This document shows positions 27,074 to 34,865 of a DNA stretch of 64,000 nt, piece after piece. The stretch is from Bacteroidota bacterium. Lineage in GTDB: Bacteria > Bacteroidota > Bacteroidia > Flavobacteriales > Flavobacteriaceae. The notes under the pieces were generated by a model that saw only the letters and a list, made by a program, of their open reading frames with translations, had not been told where the DNA came from and searched no databases. Both the position numbers and the translations under genes were made by a program. Within the stretch, counting starts at the first letter, position 1. Each line of letters starts with the position of its first letter. The DNA is taken from contig JAQCDS010000004.1 of NCBI GenBank assembly GCA_027620655.1, forward strand, positions 62,001 to 126,000. The letters run 5' to 3'.

Positions 27074-27451
27074 ATGTCAAAGCCACTCACAGAACAAGAA
27101 CTTCATAACTTGGCAATGAACCATGTTGGTAAGGATTTAGAGGCTAGAGGATTCGAATTTGTAGCCATTAATAGTCAATTAAAAAAACACCCACAATTTG
27201 TATGTATTGATAAAAACAACCAATATTTTTTTGTGATCGTCCGTGTGGTAAAATTACCAGAAAACCCTAACAATTATGATGTTGTTTGGATGGAAACATT
27301 TAAAAAACATGCTTTCGAAAAAGATGCAAAAGTGCTTTATGCCGGGGTAGCTGTAGGAAATCCCAACGGCGAGGATTTACCAGTGTATCTTAATCAAGAC
27401 TACTTGATGGAATACAATGGTATTCAAGTCATTGAAATCAATATGAACTAA
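27074..27451 (+). CDS. Small conserved protein between nqrF and apbE (function unknown)
   Basis: A 125-aa soluble protein without signal peptide, membrane helix or known motif that I can identify. The ORF track starts at 27047, inside the nqr terminator, so I take the ATG at 27074 (MSKPLTEQELHNLAM). It looks like a mixed alpha/beta domain (FEFVAINSQLKKHPQFV, YFFVIVRVVKLP, DVVWMETFKKHAFEKDA). From memory, homologs in Flavobacteriaceae are often labelled NqrF, but it has no ferredoxin, FAD or NAD motif, so that name is a carry-over from the neighbour. It lies 10 bp before apbE, suggesting a link to flavinylation or NQR assembly. Confidence 0.7.
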   Translation: MSKPLTEQELHNLAMNHVGKDLEARGFEFVAINSQLKKHPQFVCIDKNNQYFFVIVRVVKLPENPNNYDVVWMETFKKHAFEKDAKVLYAGVAVGNPNGEDLPVYLNQDYLMEYNGIQVIEINMN

Positions 27452-27461
27452 TTTTAACAAC

Positions 27462-28424
27462 ATGAAAAAAATAGTTTTATTTATTTTTTTAGGGTTGCTT
27501 TCTTGTACAAACAGCGTCAAACAGCAGCGTAACTCTGGTGGTGTTTTTGGAACAACATATAGTATTATATACGACAGCAATGAAGATCTTCAGAAGGAAT
27601 TCGAGCAGATTTTTAAAGACATTAATTATTCAATGTCTACATATATTCCCAACTCTATAATTTCTGAAGTCAATAACAATAGAATTACTAAAATTGACAC
27701 TCACTTCAAAACAGTTTTTGAGACTTCAAAGCGAGTTTTTGATGAAACTAGTGGTCGTTTTGATCCCACTATTGGGGCGGTTGTTAATGCATGGGATTTT
27801 GGTCCTGAGGGAAAAATTGAACAACTTGACAGTATAAAAATAAAAAATCTAATGCAGTCTGTTGGTCTCAATAAAGTTTCTGTGGAAGGATTTCAAATCA
27901 AAAAGCCAAGCGCTACTAAAATCGATTTTAATGCCATTGCAAAAGGATATGGTGTAGATCAAATAGGGTATTTTTTAGAGTCTAAAAATGTTTCAAATTT
28001 TTTGGTCGAAATCGGTGGAGAAATTGTTTGTAAAGGGATAAATTCTTCAAAAGGAGCCCCTTGGAAAATTGGTATACAAAACCCAAACATAGAGAGTGAT
28101 ATTCCTTATCTCAATAGTGTTGTACTCAACAATAAGGCAATGGCCACATCAGGAACATATAGAAAATATAAAATTGATAAAAATGGACGGCGCTACACGC
28201 ACATTATTGATGCCAAAACAGGTTATCCGAGCCGATCAAATATTTTGAGCATTTCTGTAATTGCCGAAAATTGTATGACTGCTGATGCCTATGCAACAGC
28301 ACTACAGACTATGAATTTAGAAGAATTATCCAATTTTTTAAGCAATCACCCTGAATTGAAAGTTTATATCATTTTTGAAAATGAAAATAAAGAATTAGAA
28401 TATAAATCCTTTAATGGGTTTTAG
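27462..28424 (+). CDS. apbE: FAD:protein FMN transferase ApbE
   Basis: ApbE uses FAD to attach FMN through a phosphoester to threonine in NqrB and NqrC. The 320-aa lipoprotein has a signal ending LLSCTN (lipobox LSC), placing it outside the inner membrane. Family motifs: GTTYSIIYD, SMSTYIPNSIISEVN, GRFDPTIGAVVNAWDFGP, KIDFNAIAKGYGVDQI, VEIGGEIVCKG, MATSGTYRKY and HIIDAKTGYPS, then MTADAYATAL. The position after nqrABCDEF fits its role exactly. Confidence 0.97.
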   Translation: MKKIVLFIFLGLLSCTNSVKQQRNSGGVFGTTYSIIYDSNEDLQKEFEQIFKDINYSMSTYIPNSIISEVNNNRITKIDTHFKTVFETSKRVFDETSGRFDPTIGAVVNAWDFGPEGKIEQLDSIKIKNLMQSVGLNKVSVEGFQIKKPSATKIDFNAIAKGYGVDQIGYFLESKNVSNFLVEIGGEIVCKGINSSKGAPWKIGIQNPNIESDIPYLNSVVLNNKAMATSGTYRKYKIDKNGRRYTHIIDAKTGYPSRSNILSISVIAENCMTADAYATALQTMNLEELSNFLSNHPELKVYIIFENENKELEYKSFNGF

Positions 28425-28425
28425 T

Positions 28426-29220
28426 CTAACTAATGAGTGTAGCTTCTTTGTCTTTCAAAATACTTTTGTAAATATGATTCCAAAGCATTAATCGGTATTC
28501 TAATGCTTGTTTTGCAGTTTTAAGAACTTCATTCCATTTTTCAGTATCATTTCCACAAAGTGTTTCAACCATTTGCAATGAAATTGGGCCATGCTCGTCA
28601 CCATCAATTTCTATATGTCGTTGTAAATAATACAATAGTTTGCTGTAGCGATTGTCGTTTTCACTCGTTTTGGACTGTTGTATAATTTTTAAGAACATAT
28701 CTGGAATAACATCCTCTCTTCCAAAGGTGAAAGCAGAAGCAATACAATGCGATTTTTGAGTTTTAATCACATCAAAAGTAAAGTTGATAAACTTGCAAAT
28801 TTCTGTATCAATTTGTTGTTTTTCCAAAGCTGTATTGATATCATTACCTTGAGATAAGCTGTATAAAAATGCTTTAATACCCGAAGTATCTGCCCGAATT
28901 TGATCCATGGCATCTAGATACATTTCATAATGACTCTTCGCCTCGCCAAGTTCATTGACATCGCTTTCTTCTCCCATCACAATTTCATTGATAAAACGCG
29001 CAGCCTCTCCATGTCCTTTTGGAGTCCATGGAATACAAGTTGTGGTCAAATGATTTTGAAGTGCTTTAAGCAATGACATAAAATCCCAAACAGCAAAAAC
29101 ATGAATTTCCATAAATGTTTTGATGTCATCAATAGTTTCAAGAGTTTTGTAGAGTGGATGCTGATTAATTTGTTGTCTCAAATCAATAAGTTCATTTTCT
29201 ACATATTGGATAGGCTTCAT
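28426..29220 (-). CDS. DUF3050 family protein (heme-oxygenase-like fold suspected)
   Basis: A 264-aa cytoplasmic, largely helical protein matching the DUF3050 pattern (HVFAVWDFMSLLKALQ, GEAARFINEIVMGEESD, HCIASAFTFGREDVIPDMF, YLQRHIEIDGDEHGP). Potential metal ligands are spaced as E90-x6-H97, E169, and H202-x3-D206-x3-H210. This resembles the ligand set of heme-oxygenase-like diiron oxidases such as CADD (E-x6-H, E, HxxxDxxH), with one extra residue in the last interval. The substrate is unknown. It follows map by 21 bp on the same strand and ends next to the convergent apbE. Confidence 0.75.
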   Translation of the reverse strand: MKPIQYVENELIDLRQQINQHPLYKTLETIDDIKTFMEIHVFAVWDFMSLLKALQNHLTTTCIPWTPKGHGEAARFINEIVMGEESDVNELGEAKSHYEMYLDAMDQIRADTSGIKAFLYSLSQGNDINTALEKQQIDTEICKFINFTFDVIKTQKSHCIASAFTFGREDVIPDMFLKIIQQSKTSENDNRYSKLLYYLQRHIEIDGDEHGPISLQMVETLCGNDTEKWNEVLKTAKQALEYRLMLWNHIYKSILKDKEATLIS

Positions 29221-29241
29221 CGTATAAATTTTATAATAAAA

Positions 29242-30051
29242 CTATGATCTAAATTCTAATTCTTCATCAGTTTCAATACCAAGTGCTTCATTAATGTAGG
29301 CAAATGTTGAAAGGAGTTCGGGTTTTCCATCGACTAGTGCAATATTATGTTCAAAATGTGCGCTTGGTAAATTATCTTTTGTTGTAATAGTCCATCCATC
29401 GTTGTGATGTTTTATGCGATGTGTTCCCATGTTAATCATAGGTTCAATGGCAACAACCATTCCATCCAAAAACTTTTTTCCACGACCTCTTTTTCCATAG
29501 TTAGGCATTTCTGGTTCTTCGTGCATAACACGTCCCAAACCATGTCCTACAAGCTCTCTTACAACACCATAACCAAAAGATTCACAATAATTTTGAATGG
29601 CATAACCAACATCTCCAACACGGTTATTTTTTTTGAATGCTCTAATACCTTCATAAAGTGATGCTTTTGTGACCTCCAACAATTTTTGTGTTTCAACAGA
29701 GATTTCTCCTACAGCAAATGTGTAGGCATGGTCGCCATAAAATTCATTTTTTAGTGCGCCACAATCAATTGAAATGATATCACCTTCTTTAAGGGGGGTA
29801 TCGTTTGGAATACCATGAACGACTTGCTCGTTTGGACTCATACAAAGTGTATTAGGGAAATCATATAACCCCAAAAATCCTGGAATGGCTCCGTGGTCTC
29901 TTATAAAAGTTTCTGCTAAAGCATCGAGTTGAAGTGTTGTAACTCCAGGTCGAACTTCTTTTGCAAGCATTCCAAGAGTTTTTGACACAATGAGTGCGCT
30001 CTCACGAATGCATTCAATTTCTTCAGCAGTCTTTAAATTTAGCATCTTCAT
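29242..30051 (-). CDS. map: Methionine aminopeptidase type I
   Basis: It removes the N-terminal methionine from nascent proteins. Metal-binding residues are in IISIDCGALKNEFYGDHAYTF (two Asp), GHGLGRVMHEEP (His), VVAIEPMI (Glu) and FEHNIAL (Glu). The ORF track starts at a TTG at 30063 that overlaps the promoter -7 box. The first ATG downstream, 30051 (MKMLNLKTAEEIECIRES), is the likely start; a second ATG lies two codons on. This gives 269 aa, slightly longer than the usual 250-265. Confidence 0.96.
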   Translation of the reverse strand: MKMLNLKTAEEIECIRESALIVSKTLGMLAKEVRPGVTTLQLDALAETFIRDHGAIPGFLGLYDFPNTLCMSPNEQVVHGIPNDTPLKEGDIISIDCGALKNEFYGDHAYTFAVGEISVETQKLLEVTKASLYEGIRAFKKNNRVGDVGYAIQNYCESFGYGVVRELVGHGLGRVMHEEPEMPNYGKRGRGKKFLDGMVVAIEPMINMGTHRIKHHNDGWTITTKDNLPSAHFEHNIALVDGKPELLSTFAYINEALGIETDEELEFRS

Positions 30052-30060
30052 ACAAAAGCA

Positions 30061-30068
30061 CAAAGATA
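30061..30068 (-). promoter_or_regulatory. Promoter -7 element of map
   Basis: TATCTTTG on the minus strand fits TAnnTTTG. It lies 9 bp before the ATG at 30051, so the leader would be only a few bases, and it excludes the upstream TTG start. Confidence 0.55.
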
Positions 30069-30106
30069 CTTAAAAACTTTAGTTTGATTCTAAAATTTAT
30101 GCAGTT

Positions 30107-31621
30107 TTAAACCAATGATTTTTGGCTCATTACAGCTGGTTTATCAATCCCAATTAATTTTAAAATTGTAGGTGCGATATCGCCTAAAATTCCATTTTGA
30201 ATTTGATCTAAATCATTGTCAATCAGTATGATTGGTACAGGATTAGTCGTGTGTGCAGTATGTGGTGATCCGTCTGGATTGATCATGGTTTCACAGTTTC
30301 CATGATCGGCAATAAGTAGGGTGGTATATTGGTGTTTTAAAGCGGTATTGACCACATCTTTCACACATTCATCCACGGCCTCACAAGCTTTAATGGCAGC
30401 TTCCATAACACCCGTATGACCAACCATATCTCCATTGGCAAAATTTAAGCAAACAAAATCAGTTTTTTCTGCTTCCAATACAGGGATTAGTGCATCACGT
30501 AGTTCATAAGCACTCATTTCGGGTTTAAGGTCATATGTGGCCACTTTTGGAGAATTTTTTAAAATGCGTTCTTCACCCTTAAAAGGCGTTTCTCTACCCC
30601 CTGAAAAGAAAAATGTAACATGTGGATATTTTTCAGTTTCTGCAATTCGAAGTTGTGTTTTTCCATGGGCTTCAAGGACTTCTCCTAAGGTCTCGTTTAG
30701 ATTTTCTTTGTTGAAAATAACATCAATATTCTTGAAATTATCATCATAATTTGTCATGGTCACATACTTCAAATCTAAAGCATGCATATTATATTCATGA
30801 AAATCTTTTTGGCTTAAAGCCTCAGTCAATTGACGACCACGATCTGTTCTAAAATTAAAAAACAACACTACATCACCATCTTTGATGGTCGCAACAGGTT
30901 CATTATTGTTGGTAACAATAATAGGTTTTATAAACTCATCGGTTATGTCTTCATCATAACTATTTTGAATGCTAGAGGTTACATTTTTTGAATATTCTCC
31001 TTTACCATTTACTAGCGCATCATAAGCAAGTTGTGTGCGTTCCCAACGCTTGTCTCTATCCATTGCATAGTATCGCCCAGTTACTGTAGCCAATTGTACA
31101 GATGATTCTTCTAGACGTGATTCTAACTCGGTTATAAAACCAAACCCTGATTTTGGATCTACATCTCTACCGTCTGTAAAAGCATGAACAAATCCTTTTT
31201 CTATATTGTTTTCTTCTAAAGTTTCAATGATTCCAAAAAGGTGATTGATGTGAGAATGTACACCGCCATCACTTAATAAACCCAATAAATGGATGGGTTT
31301 ATTTTGTGCTTTTGCATAAGCAATAGCATCTTTCAAAACCGCTTCATTCCCCAAAGTTTTATTTGTGACAGCTAAATTAATTTTTGCTAAATCTTGATAT
31401 ACAATTCGTCCAGCACCAAGATTCATATGTCCAACTTCGCTATTCCCCATTTGTCCTTCGGGAAGCCCAACATGAAGCCCATCTGTTCTTAGACTTGCAT
31501 GAGCAAAGTTGTTGTATAATCCATCAATAAAAGGTGTATTTGCGTGATCAATAGCCGATACTTTTGGGTCTGGAGAAGTTCCCCAACCGTCCAAAATCAT
31601 TAAAATTACTTTCTTATTCAT
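30107..31621 (-). CDS. gpmI: 2,3-bisphosphoglycerate-independent phosphoglycerate mutase
   Basis: It interconverts 3- and 2-phosphoglycerate in glycolysis using two manganese ions. The 504-aa length is normal. Seen: ILDGWGTSP with the first metal Asp, LPEGQMGNSEVGHMNLGAGR with the phosphorylated Ser, FTDGRDVDPKSG, TVTGRYYAMDRDKRWERT, FFNFRTDRGRQLTEA, NFANGDMVGHTG and LIADHGNCETM. It has its own consensus promoter. Confidence 0.98.
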   Translation of the reverse strand: MNKKVILMILDGWGTSPDPKVSAIDHANTPFIDGLYNNFAHASLRTDGLHVGLPEGQMGNSEVGHMNLGAGRIVYQDLAKINLAVTNKTLGNEAVLKDAIAYAKAQNKPIHLLGLLSDGGVHSHINHLFGIIETLEENNIEKGFVHAFTDGRDVDPKSGFGFITELESRLEESSVQLATVTGRYYAMDRDKRWERTQLAYDALVNGKGEYSKNVTSSIQNSYDEDITDEFIKPIIVTNNNEPVATIKDGDVVLFFNFRTDRGRQLTEALSQKDFHEYNMHALDLKYVTMTNYDDNFKNIDVIFNKENLNETLGEVLEAHGKTQLRIAETEKYPHVTFFFSGGRETPFKGEERILKNSPKVATYDLKPEMSAYELRDALIPVLEAEKTDFVCLNFANGDMVGHTGVMEAAIKACEAVDECVKDVVNTALKHQYTTLLIADHGNCETMINPDGSPHTAHTTNPVPIILIDNDLDQIQNGILGDIAPTILKLIGIDKPAVMSQKSLV

Positions 31622-31638
31622 TAGTGTTGGTTAAGCCA

Positions 31639-31646
31639 CAAAGATA
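31639..31646 (-). promoter_or_regulatory. Promoter of gpmI (-7 with -33 TTG)
   Basis: TATCTTTG on the minus strand, 17 bp before the start codon, with TTG at 31668-31670, a 21-bp spacing. One of the best consensus promoters in the window. Confidence 0.65.
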
Positions 31647-31698
31647 AGAAGTTTTTGAATTTTAAAACAAGATAGTTTGATGTAACTTAAATCTGTTA

Positions 31699-32466
31699 TT
31701 ATTGATATTTTTCTATGGCTTGTTTTATTTTTTCAATCCGATTTTCGGGATCTGGGTGTGTACTCTGAAATTCTGGTGCTCTGTTGGGGCCAGCGGCATC
31801 TTTTAAAATTTTCATGACTCCAATAAGTGCTTCAGGGTTATAACCCGCTTGAATCATAAACTGTACCCCAAGATAATCACTCTGAAGTTCATCGTCTCGA
31901 CCATATTTCATATTAATAAGTTGTGCAACTGCAGCCGCTCCCTGGGCAGCTGAAGGATCGACACCCACGGCCACACCGCTTAAAATGCCTTGCGTAAGTC
32001 CATCTTTGGCAATACGTTCTGCAGAGTGTCGCCCCAATACATGTCCAATTTCATGTCCAAGAATACCTGCCAATTGATCAATATTTTCGAGTTTTGAAAA
32101 TAGTGCGTAGGTAATAAAAATTTGGCCACCTGGGAGTGCAAAGGCATTTATAGTACGTTCATCAGCCAATAAATGAAAATCAAATTTATAGTTGCTATCT
32201 TTTGCAATACTATTGTTTACTAATTTTTTTCCAACACGATCCACAGCGTCTTGATATTGCGTGTCTAGATGAAGCCCACCATGCTGATGAGCCATTTGTG
32301 GTGCAGTATTCAATCCCATTGCAATTTCTTCGGTTTCACTCAATCCAATGTGCTGTTTTTCATTGGTATATGGGTTAATTTCTTCGCTTGAACAATATTT
32401 TAGAACTGCAAACAAAACCAGTCCAGCTCCAATAATTAATCTAATTTTTCTTCCGCCTCTAAGCAT
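31699..32466 (-). CDS. M48 family zinc metalloprotease
   Basis: A 255-aa peptidase related to the BepA/LoiP/Oma1 group. After an N-terminal hydrophobic segment (IRLIIGAGLVLFAVLKYC) comes the metal motif LAGILGHEIGHVLGRHSAER and, downstream, the third ligand region RDDELQSDYLGVQFM. The end PDPENRIEKI is typical of this family (STHPDPENRI). It probably acts in the periplasm or at a membrane on misfolded proteins; the substrate is unknown. Confidence 0.93.
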   Translation of the reverse strand: MLRGGRKIRLIIGAGLVLFAVLKYCSSEEINPYTNEKQHIGLSETEEIAMGLNTAPQMAHQHGGLHLDTQYQDAVDRVGKKLVNNSIAKDSNYKFDFHLLADERTINAFALPGGQIFITYALFSKLENIDQLAGILGHEIGHVLGRHSAERIAKDGLTQGILSGVAVGVDPSAAQGAAAVAQLINMKYGRDDELQSDYLGVQFMIQAGYNPEALIGVMKILKDAAGPNRAPEFQSTHPDPENRIEKIKQAIEKYQ

Positions 32467-32532
32467 AATATTGTGTTTTCCGTCATCAGATTAGACACAA
32501 TTTATTTAAAAAAGTCACAAAAAATTTAATTG

Positions 32533-32540
32533 TATTTTTG
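32533..32540 (+). promoter_or_regulatory. Promoter -7 element of the GNAT gene
   Basis: TATTTTTG fits TAnnTTTG, 21 bp before the ATG at 32562. Confidence 0.55.
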
Positions 32541-32561
32541 ATTTTTTATAAATGAGACCAT

Positions 32562-32981
32562 ATGCAATTTAAAATTATTGTCCCAAAAAATATTCATTTG
32601 GTAGTGCCTTTAGTGAAGAAAATGGCAAAAGAATCTATATCTGATGCGCTTCTTTTAGAGCGATTTCAAGAAATGGTAACTCAAAATTATGAATGTGTAG
32701 GGGTTTTTAAAGATGAAGTCCTTGTGGGAGTTGCTGGAATGTGGTTTTGTACGCGACATTATTCGGGACGAAGTGTAGAAATTGACCATGTTTTTATAGA
32801 AATGTCTTTAAGAAATCAAGGCATTGGAAGTCAGTTATTGACTTGGATAGAAAATTATACCGCATCAAAAGGCTATGAAACTATTGAACTCAACACGTAT
32901 ATAGAAAATGAAAAATCACATGATTTTTATGATAGAAAAAACTATAAAAAATTGGGATATCATTTTTTAAAATCGCTATAA
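32562..32981 (+). CDS. GNAT family N-acetyltransferase
   Basis: A single GNAT domain of 139 aa. The acetyl-CoA loop is seen as IEMSLRNQGIGSQLLTWIENY (RxxGxG), preceded by the strand SVEIDHVFI and followed by YETIELNTYIENEKSHDFYDRKNYKKLGY, the common C-terminal pattern. It probably acetylates a small amine or peptide; the acceptor cannot be told. It is convergent with pepE. Confidence 0.9.
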   Translation: MQFKIIVPKNIHLVVPLVKKMAKESISDALLLERFQEMVTQNYECVGVFKDEVLVGVAGMWFCTRHYSGRSVEIDHVFIEMSLRNQGIGSQLLTWIENYTASKGYETIELNTYIENEKSHDFYDRKNYKKLGYHFLKSL

Positions 32982-32984
32982 CTT

Positions 32985-33692
32985 TTAGCGTAATAAACTA
33001 AGATCTGTTCCAGATTCTACTTCGTAGGCTTCTTTTTTTGGTTCAAAAATTCTTGCTTTCAAAGGGCCTTTAAGGGTGATGCGCTCGCCAGAGACTTCCA
33101 AGAAGCTACCTTCTCTAAGCCCAACCACCGATTGTGTATTGAAAAAATGAAACTCTTTAATACGAATCTCTCTTGTTTCTCCCATGTGCTTGCTGTTTGG
33201 GTTTGGGTCCAGGTAGTGCGGATTGATATTGAATGGAATGATACCAAGTGTATCAAAACTAGGAGGGTGTACAATTGGCATATCGTTGGAAGTCCCCATC
33301 GTTAGGCCACAAATATTACTGCCAGCACTTGTTCCCAAGTATGGTGTTCCAGATTGAATAACTGATTTTAAGGGATCAAAAACATCATTTTTGTACAATT
33401 CATTGAGTAATACAAAACTATTCCCTCCTCCAACAAAAATGCCTTTGGCTTCTAAAAGTGCTTTTTTAGGGTTTTCAAATTGATGAATTCCAACAATATT
33501 TTTATCAATTTTTTTAAATGCTTTTTGAACAATTTCAGTGTAAGCATCATGACTCAAACCACTTGGGCGAGCATAGGGAATAAAAAGAATAGTTTCAGTA
33601 GATTGAAAAAAGAGTGTCAATGTGTCCAAAAGGTATTCTAAATAACCACTTCCATGAATTGTAGAAGTACTAGCAATGATTAGTTTTTTCAT
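32985..33692 (-). CDS. pepE: Peptidase E-like dipeptidase (S51 family)
   Basis: A 235-aa class I glutamine amidotransferase-like serine peptidase. E. coli PepE cleaves dipeptides with N-terminal aspartate. The catalytic residues line up with the E. coli enzyme: Ser122 in GTSAGSN, Asp137 in TSNDMPIV and His159 in FNINPHYLDPN; IFVGGGNSFVLLNEL is also conserved. A promoter lies 46 bp upstream. Confidence 0.93.
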   Translation of the reverse strand: MKKLIIASTSTIHGSGYLEYLLDTLTLFFQSTETILFIPYARPSGLSHDAYTEIVQKAFKKIDKNIVGIHQFENPKKALLEAKGIFVGGGNSFVLLNELYKNDVFDPLKSVIQSGTPYLGTSAGSNICGLTMGTSNDMPIVHPPSFDTLGIIPFNINPHYLDPNPNSKHMGETREIRIKEFHFFNTQSVVGLREGSFLEVSGERITLKGPLKARIFEPKKEAYEVESGTDLSLLR

Positions 33693-33738
33693 TAAAATGA
33701 TTTTATTGGAACAGCGATTTTTCTTTTGTAAATTTATA

Positions 33739-33746
33739 CAAAATTA
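33739..33746 (-). promoter_or_regulatory. Promoter -7 element of pepE
   Basis: TAATTTTG on the minus strand fits TAnnTTTG, 46 bp before the pepE ATG. Confidence 0.45.
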
Positions 33747-33757
33747 AATGAATCCTT

Positions 33758-34555
33758 TTGACATTACCTTTCAAATATTTTAGTTCTATTGTTTTACTTT
33801 TTTTCTTCACTTTGAGTCAAGCTCAAACACGTGAATTTTCAGGAATTGTAAAAGCAGATGGAAATGTAGAAGGTATTCATATCATCAATAAAACATCGTA
33901 TCGTTACGCAACTACCGACAAAAGTGGGGGGTTTATAATTCAAGCAAAATTATCCGATTCATTATATTTTTCATCAATACAATATACTCCAAAAATTGTG
34001 GTAATAACTCCAAATATTGTTAAAGATAGTTTTATAGAAGTGCGTTTAGAAGACAGTGTGACTGAGCTTGATGAGGTTACAGTTGGAAAAATATTAACAG
34101 GAGATTTAAATTCAGATATTATTAATTCTGATGCCGAACGTCCTTTAGATTTTTATGATGTGGGTATTCCAGGATATACAGGTATAAGAAAAACACAAAT
34201 TGAAAGTAAGCTATATGAGGCAGATGCTGGAAAAATGGTATACCTAGGCTTTCCATACGCGATGCTTAATCTTAATAAATTTTTAAATAAAATTACAGGC
34301 CGTACAAAAAAATTAAAACAAGCGGTCAAGATTGAAAAAGAAAGAAATATACTCACACACATTAAAGAAGTTGTTGGTCCAGAACTATTTAAAATAGAGA
34401 ATCTTTCAGAAGACCTTGTGCCTCAATTTTATTATTTCTGCGCTGATGATCCCAATTTTCAGCAACGTTGCGCCAATAGGAGCGATGTGCAAATTCTTCA
34501 GTTTTTACAAGAAAAACTAAAGGAATTCAAAGCCAACAATTTATCAGAAAATTAA
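33758..34555 (+). CDS. Exported CarboxypepD_reg-like domain protein, TTG start
   Basis: A 265-aa exported protein: LPFKYFSSIVLLFFFTLSQAQ is a signal peptide, followed by an Ig-like CarboxypepD_reg domain (REFSGIVKADGNVEGIHIINKTSYRYATTDKSGGFII and LYFSSIQYTPKIV). The rest is a helical region of unknown role (LNLNKFLNKITGRTKKLKQ). No in-frame ATG precedes the signal, so the start must be TTG at 33758. An out-of-frame ATG at 33748 opens an 11-codon ORF that overlaps this start; deleting one T from the run at 33756-33759 would fuse it in frame. Similar proteins are common in Bacteroidota and the function is unknown. Confidence 0.75.
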   Translation: MTLPFKYFSSIVLLFFFTLSQAQTREFSGIVKADGNVEGIHIINKTSYRYATTDKSGGFIIQAKLSDSLYFSSIQYTPKIVVITPNIVKDSFIEVRLEDSVTELDEVTVGKILTGDLNSDIINSDAERPLDFYDVGIPGYTGIRKTQIESKLYEADAGKMVYLGFPYAMLNLNKFLNKITGRTKKLKQAVKIEKERNILTHIKEVVGPELFKIENLSEDLVPQFYYFCADDPNFQQRCANRSDVQILQFLQEKLKEFKANNLSEN

Positions 34556-34567
34556 AGGAATACTTCC

Positions 34568-34575
34568 TATCTTTG
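34568..34575 (+). promoter_or_regulatory. Promoter -7 element of tatA
   Basis: TATCTTTG fits TAnnTTTG and ends 4 bp before the ATG at 34580. The transcript would start at or next to the start codon, or translation uses the second ATG at 34583. Confidence 0.5.
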
Positions 34576-34579
34576 TACC

Positions 34580-34864
34580 ATGATGAATGCTTTGCCATTG
34601 TTTATTAGTAGTACCGAAATTGTTTTCATTCTCTTTATTGTGATTATGGTTTTTGGTGCCGATAAAATCCCCGACATTGCAAAAGGGTTGGGTAAAGGCA
34701 TGCGCACCCTGAAAAATGCTTCAAATGATATTAAAACTGAAATCCAACGCAGTGCAGAAAAGCAAGGTATAGATCCCGATTTGACTAAAGATATCAATGA
34801 AGAAATCAATAAAGTTAAAGAAGAAATAGAGGACCTAACAGGTTCAGTTCGTCGAAAATTATAA
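34580..34864 (+). CDS. tatA: Sec-independent protein translocase subunit TatA/TatB
   Basis: A 94-aa protein with the Tat subunit architecture: short N-terminus, one membrane helix (TEIVFILFIVIMVFG), then ADKIPDIAKGLGKGMRTLK (the FGxxKLPxxxxxLG hinge and amphipathic helix) and a charged tail. Tat exports folded proteins. No tatC is in the window. It is convergent with the O-methyltransferase gene with a 1-bp gap. Confidence 0.93.
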   Translation: MMNALPLFISSTEIVFILFIVIMVFGADKIPDIAKGLGKGMRTLKNASNDIKTEIQRSAEKQGIDPDLTKDINEEINKVKEEIEDLTGSVRRKL

Positions 34865-34865
34865 C

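Noticed and set aside
30052-30063. TTG start for map
   Set aside because: The TTG is part of the promoter -7 element, so it cannot lie in the mRNA from that promoter; ATG 30051 is used instead.
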